From contig JAQMWT010000163.1 of the NCBI GenBank assembly GCA_029834535.1, positions 1 to 64,000 of the forward strand: 64,000 bases of DNA, written 5' to 3'. The stretch is from Chrysophaeum taylorii (Eukaryota > Sar > Pelagophyceae > Pelagomonadales > Pelagomonadaceae). The notes below the pieces were generated by a model. It worked only from the letters and a program-made list of their open reading frames with translations. It had not been told where the DNA came from and did no database searches. The position numbers were made by a program, and so were the translations under genes. Shown here in pieces: positions 10,411-20,269 of this stretch (its first letter is position 1; each line of letters opens with the position of its first letter).

Positions 10411-12072
10411 ATGCGGAGGTTCGTGAGTGTCGTCGTCGTCGCAGTGACGTCAGGTCTGGAGATTCCGGTCGTGTCGCGGCGCACGGGGATCTCGTACTTG
10501 CCGTCGTCCGCCGTGTCGCGGGCAAAGGCGGGAAACAAAATCGAAAAGACAAAACTTGCGAAGGACCCAACGAATGCGTGGAGTGATTTGCATGCGTACG
10601 CCGCGGCGATTCGGTCCGGAGAGTTGAGCATCGAAGAGGTCGAGGCCGGGGACGCGAACATCCGGCTGAAATGGGCGGGATTGCTGTCGCGGTTCAAGAA
10701 GACGCCGGGAAAGTTCATGATGAGGCTTCGGACGCCGAACGGAATTGTTTGCGCGAAAACGCTTCGCGCGTACGCCGACGCCATCGAGCCCCACGGCGGG
10801 GTTATGGACATCACGACGCGGCAGAACGTCCAGTTGCGTAGACTGCCGTTGGAGGCCGCGGCGGACCTCGTCCGGGAGCTCCACTCGAATCACAACGCGA
10901 CGTCGTTCCAGTCGGCGATGGACAACGTCCGGAACGTTGTCGGGTCGCCCCTCGGCGAGCACGATTTGGTGGACACGCGACCCTTTTGCAACGCGCTCAA
11001 CGACCTCGTATCCCTAAACCCGGAGACCGGGGAGAGAGGGAACCCGCGGTGGGGGAACCTCCCGCGAAAGTTCAACATAGCCGTGTCGGGCGGAAGAGAC
11101 GATTTCGCGCACGCGAGAATTAACGATATCGGACTCGAACCCGTGCCCCGCGGGGACGAGATGGGCTTCAACGTCGTGGTTGGCGGCTACTTTTCGATCA
11201 AGCGAGTGGCGTCGGCGGTGGATTTAGACCTTTGGATACCGGCGGACGTGAACGTCGTCCTCGATCTTTGCTCGGCTATCCTCGAGATCTTTCGCGACGA
11301 GGGGGCAAGAGGGGACCGCCAAAAGGCGCGTTTAATGTGGCTGGTCGAGGAATATGGTATCCCCGCCTTCCGGGCGCGGGTCCTCGAGAAGGCGGAGGGT
11401 TTACCGCACGACGCGGCCCAACGCTGGGAGGACGACTACGGCAGCCGTCGGGAATTGCTCGGGATTCACCCCACGCACGTCGGCGTCCACGTCCCCGTCG
11501 GGCGCCTCTCCGTCGACGAGATGCGGCTGCTGGCGGACCTCGCCGACGACCACTCGAACGGCGAGCTCAGGCTCACCGTGGAGCAGAACGTCTTGTTTCC
11601 CAACGTCAAAAGTCCAGACGCCCTCGTCCGACGCCTTACCGACAGACTCGCGGTCGACCCCGGCCACATCAAAGGACACACCGTCTCCTGCACGGGCGCC
11701 CAGTTCTGTCCGCTCGCGATCATCGAGACGAAGCACCTCGCCGAACGAGTGTCCGCCCGCCTCGACGACCTCGTCTCTACCGACCGGCCCGTTCGCATCC
11801 ACTACACGGGCTGCCCGAACTCCTGCGGCCAAGTCCAGCTCGCGGATATCGGCCTCATGGGCGCGCCCGCGCGCCGCTTGGATCCAATATCCGGCAAGAC
11901 GAAGGCCGTGCCGGGCGTCAACGTTTACCTCGGCGGCGACGTCGGCGAATCTTTTACCCTCGTCACCGAACCCGTCCTCAAGGGAATCCCCATAGATGAC
12001 GAAGACGACCTCGTCGACAAGCTCGCCGACCTCGTCGTCGAACACTTCCAAGGTGTCCGCCGCCACCATTGA
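10411..12072 (+). CDS. nirA: ferredoxin-nitrite reductase, plastid-targeted
   Basis: The 553-residue product reduces nitrite to ammonium with electrons from ferredoxin, the second step of nitrate assimilation, in the plastid. It has the two-fold sulfite/nitrite reductase layout: RTPNGIVCAKTLRAYAD and TRQNVQLR in the first half; FNIAVSGGRDDFAHARINDI and VGGYFSIKR in the middle; and the four Cys ligands of the [4Fe-4S]-siroheme centre in SCTGAQFC (Cys427, Cys433) and GCPNSC (Cys468, Cys472). Length fits plant and algal enzymes. The first 20 or so residues (MRRFVSVVVVAVTSG) form a hydrophobic leader followed by a Ser/Arg/Lys-rich stretch, consistent with bipartite import into a complex plastid. 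The start is an ATG after a run of A. No intron is needed. Sulfite reductase is the alternative; the nitrite assignment is favoured by overall resemblance to NirA. Confidence 0.92.
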   Translation: MRRFVSVVVVAVTSGLEIPVVSRRTGISYLPSSAVSRAKAGNKIEKTKLAKDPTNAWSDLHAYAAAIRSGELSIEEVEAGDANIRLKWAGLLSRFKKTPGKFMMRLRTPNGIVCAKTLRAYADAIEPHGGVMDITTRQNVQLRRLPLEAAADLVRELHSNHNATSFQSAMDNVRNVVGSPLGEHDLVDTRPFCNALNDLVSLNPETGERGNPRWGNLPRKFNIAVSGGRDDFAHARINDIGLEPVPRGDEMGFNVVVGGYFSIKRVASAVDLDLWIPADVNVVLDLCSAILEIFRDEGARGDRQKARLMWLVEEYGIPAFRARVLEKAEGLPHDAAQRWEDDYGSRRELLGIHPTHVGVHVPVGRLSVDEMRLLADLADDHSNGELRLTVEQNVLFPNVKSPDALVRRLTDRLAVDPGHIKGHTVSCTGAQFCPLAIIETKHLAERVSARLDDLVSTDRPVRIHYTGCPNSCGQVQLADIGLMGAPARRLDPISGKTKAVPGVNVYLGGDVGESFTLVTEPVLKGIPIDDEDDLVDKLADLVVEHFQGVRRHH

Positions 12073-12786
12073 TCGGCTCCTGTCCTGTGTGCGCCGTTGC
12101 CGCGCGATCATTTATTCCTTCGTTCGACTGCACATACCCACCACTGGCAGCATCTGTTGTCAGCGACCGACACCCTCGAACTTCGCCTGTCACCAACAAT
12201 GCGCCCTTCTTCTTCTTCTTTTAAGTCTGCTACTCGAGTCTCTCTTCTCGAGTCTTTCTTCTCGCTTCTCACTTCCCACTTCCCACTTCCCACTTCCGCG
12301 GGGGTGTCTATCATTCTCGGAAGGAAGGAAGGGAGGAAGGAAGAAAAAGGAATGAATGAATTCGGGTGATTGATTGCTGTCGGTCGGTCGGTCGATCGGA
12401 GCCCTACATTGGCTCGGGTGTGCGTCTTGTTTCAATTTCTAGCACGAGACGACTCCGCTCGCTCTTTGGAAATCATCATCGGGCTGATGTTGGGAGTATC
12501 GTATCGCGGGACCTACAGAAGACGCAGGGGCTCCAGCAATCATCCTCCACATCAACAGCGGAAACGACCGTGCCGTTTCTTAAGGCTATGGCGCCGGCGC
12601 CCGTTGAGGGATGAGCCCGCGGTGGCCTCTGATGTACTTGGGTCGCTAGTAGAGGCCAGCCGAGTGCATGGGGCGTAGGCCAATCCCAGCACCGGGATCA
12701 GAGTCACCGGGCGATCAGGCAAAGGTTGTTCTAAAGGATGATTGAGGGTGATGGTCAGTCGCCAGTTGTCACGGTCTTAAACGAAG
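12073..12786. other. 3' flank of nirA with simple repeats
   Basis: No gene is supported. It contains short pyrimidine-rich repeats, including CTTCCCA repeated about three times at 12270-12296 and a GGAAGGAA-type run at 12320-12350. Confidence 0.6.
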
Positions 12787-14330
12787 GATTACCAAGTCGC
12801 CATTGTTGGTTTGTGGAATTTGCGGAGTACCTTGTTGAGACTCCTGCCGTACGTCAACTGTGAGGACCTGCGGGGGCGTTCAGAGGCGCACCAAGCGGAG
12901 AGCATATTGAACCCGAGGAGGCGGTTCCAGGGCATGCGAGCAACATGGACCCAGCGGAGTTGTCGGAGAGAGTAGCCTCCTGGCCAGGGCGCTGGAGGAG
13001 GGTTGAAGTTTTGAAATAATGTTGCCAGGTCTGGCGCCGACGCGCGCGCGCACTTTGCATGAAACCACCGTAGGCGATTGTACACAACCTCGATTAGGCA
13101 CCATTGGTTCTCCAAAAAAAAGTGGAGGAGGATGATGGCGAGTATGAGACCGACGGAGACAGTTCGCTCGACGGAGCGCGCCTAAAGCCGCTGGCCGCCT
13201 TGTTCAGACGAGAGAGAGCCAGCGTCCTCAAACAATCGCGAGGGAGTACCGTGCCCAGGTAATAAACAAACGTAGTCACCACAGAGATACGACGACCGGC
13301 GCTTACGTCTAATTCGGAGAGGCCAGATTGCCGGGTTATTGTAGATAACGCACGGTTTGGCAACGAATAGTAAATATCTCGGATCTCGACTCTTTCCCAG
13401 CTTAGCGACCGCCCGCGTGGACTTCCATACCCCATCTGGCACGACGATCGGGGAACGAAAACGCCACATCATCTGCATACGCGGGCACTTCTTCGAGTGC
13501 GACTTCCTCAGTGCCACGTTTTGTATCGACGTCCAGTGAGTACGATGGTCTTTCTTCATCTTGAAAACGCACGCTGGTTCCCGACCTTCACGTCTTCGCC
13601 ATGAGATTGAGAAAGGCCGCCACGTATAGAACGAAAAGAACCGGACCTAGGACATCAACCTGCTTAACGCCGACGAATGAGTCGATCGAAGCGGTAGCGC
13701 TGGAGGCGGAGACCCGCACTTGTATACTGTGGAGCGGTATGATGAGGCGTACGAATTTCACTAGAAACACCGAACTTCGATAGCGCTTGCTATGTATAGT
13801 AGTTCCCGCGGGACCCTGTCTGTCGACAGCCTTGACGAGATCAATGAATAGGACCCACGTTTCCATGTCATGCTCACGACGCTTCTTCATTGCCATCTTC
13901 AGGCTGCTGACGCTTGCGTCAGCAGTCCCCCGTTCCGGCCGAACTGCGATTCGTGTTTTAGCTCAGCGGAGATAACGCCGAGACGCGCGCGAATGATGTT
14001 GGAGACAGTATATTGCGCGACCTCGAGCATCATGACGTCGCGCTAAGAACCTCGCAGCGATACGTTACCTTTCCTCCACAAAATACCGGCAAAAGGTCGG
14101 TATCCCATTCTCCCAGTTGTTATTTCTCGGACGACCAGATATATCATGTACTACAGTTCTGTTGATGCCAGCGTGCTCTGACCACCCCAGCGAGCGTCCG
14201 GGATGTCCTCCGTACGAACGCCCGATGCCCCAGCAGCTGACAGACTGAGCTGCCGCACAGGACGACGATTTCGCCATCTGACTGACGGCACAACATTAAG
14301 TTCATTGCGAATTGGGAGCTGTGCTATATC
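12787..14330 (-). mobile_element. decayed LINE (non-LTR retrotransposon) with reverse transcriptase remains
   Basis: Minus-strand fragments follow LINE reverse transcriptase order across different frames. An upstream part near 14000-14150 includes NIIRARL and ESQFG pieces. RPERGTADASVSSLKMAMKK (about 13940) is followed by WVLFIDLVKAVD, the first catalytic block. GVKQVDVLGPVLFVLY near 13600 follows. The YADDVAF catalytic box is at 13468-13479. FVYYLGTVLPRD and LSRLNKAASGF lie near 13250, and a basic C-terminal tail near 12850. The frames are shifted relative to each other and carry stops, so the copy is dead. The 5' end is not defined, no endonuclease was found, and the clade cannot be assigned. 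Confidence 0.8.
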
Positions 14331-15165
14331 CCCAATGACGCCTGCGCGTCAAAACAAGGTTGCCGGCTATCGAGTTTCGCGAAAACTTGCACGGATCACA
14401 TCGGCATTCTCCTGAGGTGTTGAACAGCGCGCACTATCTGGTTTTTGCACAAGCGCCTGTCGTGACGTACTATCCTTGGACAAACCGCTCTAAAGACGGG
14501 CGATTATCTTGTAGTATCGCGACGTGCCACCAGGCGACTGACAACCAGCATTCAACCCGGGTCGCGTCCAGTTGCGGTCCGGAAACCCGAGGAGTTTGTT
14601 GAGCTCGGTGTCGTGGATTATATCGACTGGCCCGTCTAAGGGCGTGCAACTAACGTGTTGTCGCTCTGACTGGTGACCTTATTAAAAACCACCGGAGGGG
14701 TTCTTCGCAGGATGGAAGGTGGGCGCTACAAAATGAGGGAAGGCCACCAAGACGCCGATGCAGCCGGCGGCGGCCTCCTCTCCTCTCCTCTCCTCTCCTC
14801 TCCTCCCCTCTCCTCCAATGGATGCGCCAATCGGGGGGATACTGGTCGCCCCTCCGTTCGTTCGCAGGAGAGTCAAGTCAATGGGGCATGCGGAGACGAC
14901 GCGACAGGAGAATGACGGTCTCATTGAAGTGGAGCGCTGGTTCGGCGAATGTTCGACAGTTGGGTGAGGTCCCGTTGGTTTAGGGTTGTTGTCTTTTCAG
15001 AAGTTAATATTTTTTTGTTGCAGGTCGCTGACGTCGAGTTTTTGGGAATCCCAAAATAAATACACGTGAGCACAACACTTAGGTTTCGGCCTGTATATAT
15101 CTACGTATAGTTTTCTGAGTCTTCTCGTTGGGGCGCCTGCTTTTTGAAGTTTGAAGTTGAACAAC
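14331..15165. other. intergenic, upstream of the ankyrin gene
   Basis: No gene is supported. A (CTCCT)n microsatellite lies at about 14774-14815. A T-rich tract ending TTTTTTGTTGCAG near 15021 looks like a splice acceptor, so an upstream noncoding exon of the ankyrin gene is possible but unproven. Confidence 0.4.
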
Positions 15166-16110
15166 ATGCGGCTGGGGGACGTGGCCGAGGGCGCGAAGCG
15201 CGACGCGTCGAATGACGTGACTGCGGGCGTCCGGGCATTGGGGCTGATGGACGACGGCGCGCAAGCGATGTGCTGGAGCTGGCGCACGAGGGGTCCTTCC
15301 GTGTGCGGCTGCTACGAGGAATTGTTCGACGAGTGCCGCGATGGCAGCGCTGCGTGCGTGTCGCAGTTCCTCGAGGCCGGGCTGGACGCCAACTGGAGCG
15401 ACGAAAGGGGCCGGACCGCTTTGTACGTTGCGTGCTGCGACCACCGGCCGAATACTAGCATCGTTGCGGCGTTGCTGCGCGGAGGCGCCAACCCGGCGCT
15501 CGCGCCCAACGGCAAGCCTCCGCTGTGCGTGGTGTGCGCGCACGACCGAGATCCCGAGCGGGCGCGGCTCCTCCTCGATGCGGGCGCTGACCCGAACGAT
15601 GCGAGATACCCCGGCCACAGAACGCCTCTCGCGCTCGCGGCGAGGGTTGGAGCTACGGCCGTCATATTTGTTCTCCTCGCGCGCGGCGCCTTGCTCAACG
15701 TCCGGGACGACCACGGTTACACTCCTGTCGACATTGCCTGCGACCGCGGCTGCGTCGACGCGCTCCGGGCCTTAGTTGATCATAATTCGCACCTCCGCTC
15801 GTGTCCAACGGCGCCGTGGCCCGCGAATCTCCCCTTCGCCCTGCCCCCCACTTCCACGAACGCAGACACCGATCCCCGCGTCAGCGACGTCCTCCGCCGC
15901 GCCTTTGGCGGTACCATCTTCCCCGATCCCCCCGCCGAGCCCGAGACCCCCCCCTCCACGCCCCGCCGCCCCGTCCACCCGATCGCTGCCCTCCTCCGCC
16001 ACGACGAGGCCCACAAGTGGCTCGACCTCCGCCTCTCGAAGCGTCGCGCCTTCCTCGAGGGTCGCGCCCCCCACCACCGCGGCCGGGCCAAGCACCGCCG
16101 CCTCTGGTAG
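15166..16110 (+). CDS. ankyrin-repeat protein
   Basis: This 314-residue protein has about four ankyrin repeats at roughly residues 45-210. Visible repeat cores are GRTALYVACCD with VAALLRGGANPALAPNG; KPPLCVVCAHDRDP with ARLLLDAGADPND; HRTPLALAARVGATAV with LLARGALLNVRDDHG; and YTPVDIACDRGCVDALRALV. After a Pro-rich linker, the C-terminus is basic (LSKRRAFLEGRAP then HHRGRAKHRR). Ankyrin repeats bind other proteins; the partner is unknown. The start is the ATG at 15166; the frame extends 5 codons further with no other ATG. The next gene starts only 55 bp beyond the stop. Confidence 0.85.
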   Translation: MRLGDVAEGAKRDASNDVTAGVRALGLMDDGAQAMCWSWRTRGPSVCGCYEELFDECRDGSAACVSQFLEAGLDANWSDERGRTALYVACCDHRPNTSIVAALLRGGANPALAPNGKPPLCVVCAHDRDPERARLLLDAGADPNDARYPGHRTPLALAARVGATAVIFVLLARGALLNVRDDHGYTPVDIACDRGCVDALRALVDHNSHLRSCPTAPWPANLPFALPPTSTNADTDPRVSDVLRRAFGGTIFPDPPAEPETPPSTPRRPVHPIAALLRHDEAHKWLDLRLSKRRAFLEGRAPHHRGRAKHRRLW

Positions 16111-16165
16111 GTATTGTATACAGAATAATGTTATCACACACAACGACTCGTTCCGTTGAAAAACG

Positions 16166-16533
16166 ATGGGAGTTGGGCCCGTGCTCTTCCGGGCGGCAAA
16201 AGAGTTGTGCGGCCGGGTGTGCTTGCTGTCCGTGTTGGGGTTCGAGCGCGGTCTTTTGATCCACGCCGTCGAACCCTGGACGTTGAGCGTGAGCGTGCTG
16301 CCGCTCGGCGAGGCCGAACTCCGGAACCTCGACCCTCCCGAACTCCTCGCGCGTTGGCTCGGCAAGATCTCGCTGCCACATCGCCATCGCCTCACGCGCG
16401 CCGAGTGGGCGACCGTCGCAGAGTGGCTCCTGGACCGCCTCGTCCTCGAACCGGCACGGGTCGTCCGCGGACCGGCCGTCGAGGTCCTCGACCGCCATTT
16501 CGTCGTCTCTATTTCGGCACCGGGTCTCGAGAC

Positions 16534-16570
<37 letters not shown>

Positions 16571-17011
16571 TCGGAGGATATCGACGTTTTTTCCAGAAAC
16601 GAATACGGTCGCATGCGCGCCGCGGTCGACGCCGACCCCGTGCCGATCGCCTCGTTCGGAGTTAACGAATACGCTCGCCTCAGGGCGACGGCCCTCGCCA
16701 TCTCTCGAGCGCCCCGACCTGATCCTGAAAGATCTCCTCCCACGGTGATGACGGCGCCCCTCGCGGAGCCTCGTCGACAACCGAAAGATCGACGGCCACG
16801 GACGACGCCGACCCGCCCTCGTGGTGGTGGTGGCACGCCGGTCGCCGGGCTGGACCGGACGGCGCTTGGCCCTAGTGGTGGTGGTGGCACGCTGGGCACC
16901 AGGCTGGACCGGACCGCGCTACGTCCTAGTGGTGGTGGTGGCACGCTGGGCACCAGGCTGGACCGGATTGAGGCCGCGCTTCTCGAGAAGCTGGCCGCGC
17001 GCGCGGCGTAG
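16166..17011 (+). CDS. hypothetical acidic protein with Gly-rich C-terminal repeats
   Basis: Function is not recognised. The 281-residue product starts with a hydrophobic/mixed N-terminus (MGVGPVLFRAAKELCGRVC) and a globular-looking segment (ELLARWLGKISLP, WATVAEWLLDRLVLE). A run of 12 Asp encoded by (GAC)n follows at about 125-136. The C-terminus carries three tandem copies of an 18-residue unit, GGGGTLGTRLDRTALRPS (54-bp DNA unit, about 16820-16980). The same DNA has a long open frame on the minus strand (15772-17301) that reads mostly Arg/Ser. I prefer the plus strand for its ATG, spacing behind the ankyrin gene and mixed composition. Confidence 0.6.
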
Positions 17012-17420
17012 CGACGCGCTCGACGACGACGACGGAAGACGCGACAGCAGCTCTGATGTCGTGGTGAGCCTTCCGGAAAGGTGGCGCTGCGATGAATACC
17101 ACGGACGCCTTCATGCAGCAGCAGCATCGCCTGAGCTCTAGCGCACTCACGCCAGCGACGATGATAGACAGACAACGGGCGCCCTAGAGGAGGCGAAAGC
17201 AAGAACAAGAGCTTGGTCACCAGCTTGGAGACGTCTCTCTCTCGAGATGTGGTCGTTTCCGGAAAATCAACCGTTCTCGTGCACGGACGGCATCGTGCCA
17301 CCGTGGACCCGACCTTTTGCCTCTGGGCTTAATAGCATCGCCGCGTCATCAACAACAAAACGAAAAGAGGAGACCTCCTCGCGCGGACCGACGACCTTGG
17401 TTGGTCGGCTATAAAACTAA
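17012..17420. other. convergent intergenic gap
   Basis: A tail-to-tail gap between the acidic protein gene (+) and the secreted protein gene (-). Nothing recognisable was found. Confidence 0.5.
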
Positions 17421-18659
17421 CTAGCCACCGTCGCCGGCGCTTTCAGAACAGCCCGGCGTGTGGCGGAGGGCCGTCGCGGTGTAGGACCGAAAGCTGGCGG
17501 CTTGGAGCGTGTAGCGAGAAATGTGGCTCTCGGGGAGGGTGTGGGAGAGAGAATCCTCCTCGAGGAAGAGGCAGTGCTTGTTGTGCTTGACAAAGGTCCC
17601 GGGGACCCCATGATGGACGAAAAAGTGGACGTCGTCGTTTTCCACAACGAAGCCGTCGACGACGTGATCATTAATCTCTCCGTGGCCCGTGGGAATGGCC
17701 TTGACGAGGGGGGTCGGGGGCGAGAAGTCGACGCCGTTGCAGGATAGGGCGGCGAATATCGCCGCCTCGGACGAAAAGGAGTCGTTGTAGGTTGCCGAGA
17801 AAAGGCCGACGAGCGCGGCCTCCGTAAAGGGATTTTTCGCGACAAACGCCGTATAAATGTCGCCAAAATCGTTGGCGAGCGAATGGTTCGAGAAGATGCG
17901 GGCAAAGGCCGACGGACCACGCGCAAATCTGACGAGGTCGAAGGAGTTCCAGCCTTTGCTATTGGCGGACGCGACCGAGACGAAGCGACCTCCGCCGGCG
18001 GGATTCGTGTTAGCTCTCGCGTACACGAGTAGTCTGGATCCCAGGTCCGCGAGCGCAAAACGACCGTCGTACTGGCAGTAGGTGTACTTGAGACGTCGCT
18101 CGACGCAGCCTGGCGAGGCTTCGTCGAGCCCTCCGTCGCTCGTTTGGTACGAGCCGTTCTCGACGTCGCTTCTCGACGTCGCGGACATCCGCACCGTCCT
18201 CCGCAGCCGCACCATGGCGTCGTGCCTGTGCCCCTCGACCGGCATCTTAGTCATCGTCTGCCCACCCATGCCCCAGAAACCCGCCGAGTCTAAGCGGACT
18301 GCCAAGTTGTGCGCGACGCGAGGGTCCGCGGTGACGTTGCGCTCGTCTCCGCAGCCCCGGAGCATCGCATCGCAGCCCAGGCGCACGGCGACGCGCGCCA
18401 TACCGTCGGCGTGCGGCCAGCGTCCCGTCTTGGAGGAAAGCCACACCTCGTCCCCAAACGAGGGGTTTAGGCGACCCACGTCGACGACGCTAAAGTACCG
18501 TTGCGGATCTCGGTCCCCGAACCGCATCACCACCACGCTCGATCTCACCAACAGGGGCTCGAGAATACGCTCTGTCGGCACGGGCACTGCGTTCAAGTCC
18601 GCATACGCGCACTCGGCGGCGGCGGCGCTGGCCATTGAGAGTCCCGTCATCACGAGCAT
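17421..18659 (-). CDS. secreted protein, glycosidase-like beta-propeller fold suspected
   Basis: The 412-residue protein starts with a signal peptide (MLVMTGLSMASAAAA, then ECAYADLN). Blade-like segments follow: RYFSVVDVGRLNPSFGDEVW, GRFALADLGSRLLVYARANT, GGRFVSVASANSKGWNSFDL, IYTAFVAKNPFTEAALVGLF, and DHVVDGFVVENDDVHFFVHH. The alternation of short beta strands with Asp/Gly turns suggests a five-bladed propeller such as in glycosidases, but no catalytic motif can be assigned and there are no Asp boxes. Several Cys suggest disulfides. The ATG at 18659 is chosen; the frame extends 5 codons more without another ATG. The family call is an impression, not a match. Confidence 0.6.
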   Translation of the reverse strand: MLVMTGLSMASAAAAECAYADLNAVPVPTERILEPLLVRSSVVVMRFGDRDPQRYFSVVDVGRLNPSFGDEVWLSSKTGRWPHADGMARVAVRLGCDAMLRGCGDERNVTADPRVAHNLAVRLDSAGFWGMGGQTMTKMPVEGHRHDAMVRLRRTVRMSATSRSDVENGSYQTSDGGLDEASPGCVERRLKYTYCQYDGRFALADLGSRLLVYARANTNPAGGGRFVSVASANSKGWNSFDLVRFARGPSAFARIFSNHSLANDFGDIYTAFVAKNPFTEAALVGLFSATYNDSFSSEAAIFAALSCNGVDFSPPTPLVKAIPTGHGEINDHVVDGFVVENDDVHFFVHHGVPGTFVKHNKHCLFLEEDSLSHTLPESHISRYTLQAASFRSYTATALRHTPGCSESAGDGG

Positions 18660-18830
18660 CGTCAATGGCGGCAAGAATTTTTTTTTTCCGTTATTATTGT
18701 GCAGTTATTATCATTATTACGCGCGTCGATCGGATTGAGGGGTCTCGGGTCGAATCTAAAGAACAAAAGAAGAAAAGGCCGCGCCCGGCGCCGCCTTCGG
18801 TAGGAGGAGGAAAAAAAGGCCGCCCCACCG

Positions 18831-20096
18831 TCACGCTGTGATGGGGCGTCGGAGGCGGTGGAAGGTGGTGGCCGCGGTTTTGGAGGTGAGGTTGGCGGGC
18901 CTGAGCGCGGCGATGAGGTTGATGACGCACGCTTTTGCGAAGCGCGGCGAGCAGCGGAGGAAGTGGAGGTCGATGAGAAAAGTGTCGAGACAGATGAGGC
19001 AGTACAAGAGGCAGAAGAGGAGATCGACGAGGAGACAGACCTTGTACCAGAAGCTGAAGCGGTCCTCGTCTTTGTGGGAAAGGACGGGAGGGGGGGGTCG
19101 TTTGACGCGGGGCTGGAGGTGGTGCGTCATTTCTGTGGCAAAAATGGCGTTGAGGCGGTGTTCGAAGAGGAAGGGCATCGAGTTGGCGCAGCAGAGGACG
19201 AGAAAGGAGCAGGGGATGCCGATGAGGAGGCCATCGCGGAGAATCGCGCGGAGCTCGGCGAGCAACCCCGAAACGAAAAGATCGTTGAGGTGTCTCATGA
19301 CGGCAGCAGCATCCTGGAGCGCGGCCTCCCTAGCGCAGGCCCAGAGGACCGAGGGACGACACAAAAAAGCGCCGTAGCGCGCGACGTGGTGGTCGACCAG
19401 CACTTGGAGCGTGTGGCGGGCGGCGAGGCGTTCTTGCTGGTCGCGATCGTCGAAGAGCCGGAACGCGATCTCTTGGGCCATCGGGAGCGCAGCGAGGGTA
19501 GCGGGGTCGAAAAGCATCAGGAGATCGACGAGGTCCGCGTGGGCGCGCGCCGTCCGCGCGCCGTAGTCCTCGCCGCCGCTCATGACTTTCCGGAACACGA
19601 CGTCGGCCGCGCGCGCGTCCCACTTTCGCGCTCCGCGCGCGACAACCCAGAGACCCCGCGGAGATTCGGTCGCGAGCCTCACGGCCACGCTCACCGTCGC
19701 CTCGTCCAGCATCGTCCCGAGGACCTCGACGGCGGCGACGTTGTCGTCGTCGTCGTCGCGAGCTCGCGCGACGATAGCCGCGAGAGGAATCGATAACCCT
19801 CGTTGCCGCGAGAGCTCGAGCGCCTGCCGCCGCACCCGGGCGTCGCCGTCGGAGACCGCGCGCCGGATCTCCTCGCTCCCCGCGCGCGACAACGCGGCGG
19901 CGCGCAGCACGGCGACGCGGTCGCGGCAGTCCCTCGTCGCCAGCGCGAGTTTGACGATGCGTCGCGCTGGCAGCGCATCGGCCCACTCGCGGCAGGTCGC
20001 GGCGACCCACGCCGCCTCGGAGGCCAGAATCCACTCGCCCACGAGCCACGGCAGCACCGTCCTCGCCCTATCGCTGCTATCGTGTGAACCCATCAT
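18831..20096 (-). CDS. HEAT-like repeat protein with hydrophobic C-terminus
   Basis: This 421-residue protein begins with an F-box-like stretch (LPWLVGEWILASEAAWVAATCREWADAL). Paired helices typical of HEAT/armadillo repeats follow at about 40-260: ALATRDCRDRVAVLRAAAL, IRRAVSDGDARVRRQALEL, VAAVEVLGTMLDEATVSVAV and later ones. Two strongly hydrophobic, Cys-rich segments lie near 295-315 (LLIGIPCSFLVLCC) and 350-385 (CLLVDLLFCLLYCLICLDTF) and may be membrane helices. The start is a double ATG at 20096. An F-box would suggest an SCF ubiquitin ligase adaptor, but the motif is weak and membrane helices would be unusual with it. Confidence 0.6.
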   Translation of the reverse strand: MMGSHDSSDRARTVLPWLVGEWILASEAAWVAATCREWADALPARRIVKLALATRDCRDRVAVLRAAALSRAGSEEIRRAVSDGDARVRRQALELSRQRGLSIPLAAIVARARDDDDDNVAAVEVLGTMLDEATVSVAVRLATESPRGLWVVARGARKWDARAADVVFRKVMSGGEDYGARTARAHADLVDLLMLFDPATLAALPMAQEIAFRLFDDRDQQERLAARHTLQVLVDHHVARYGAFLCRPSVLWACAREAALQDAAAVMRHLNDLFVSGLLAELRAILRDGLLIGIPCSFLVLCCANSMPFLFEHRLNAIFATEMTHHLQPRVKRPPPPVLSHKDEDRFSFWYKVCLLVDLLFCLLYCLICLDTFLIDLHFLRCSPRFAKACVINLIAALRPANLTSKTAATTFHRLRRPITA

Positions 20097-20269
20097 CTTC
20101 CTTCGCAGTCAAGTCTCGGTCAGTCTCTCTTGTGCAGAGAAGACACGTTGAAGTCCCGTGCCTTCAACCACAACCCTCCTTCTTCTGGCCGTTGGGGGGG
20201 ATGTCCTTACTACTAATCTCCAGATGTTTGTTCGTTTTGTGGGGTAGGAGGGATGTGCGTAGTATGTTG

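Noticed and set aside
15772-17301. Minus-strand 509-codon frame with poly-Ser
   Set aside because: It overlaps two plus-strand genes, is Arg/Ser-rich and has no motif; the poly-Ser is the antisense of a (GAC)n run.
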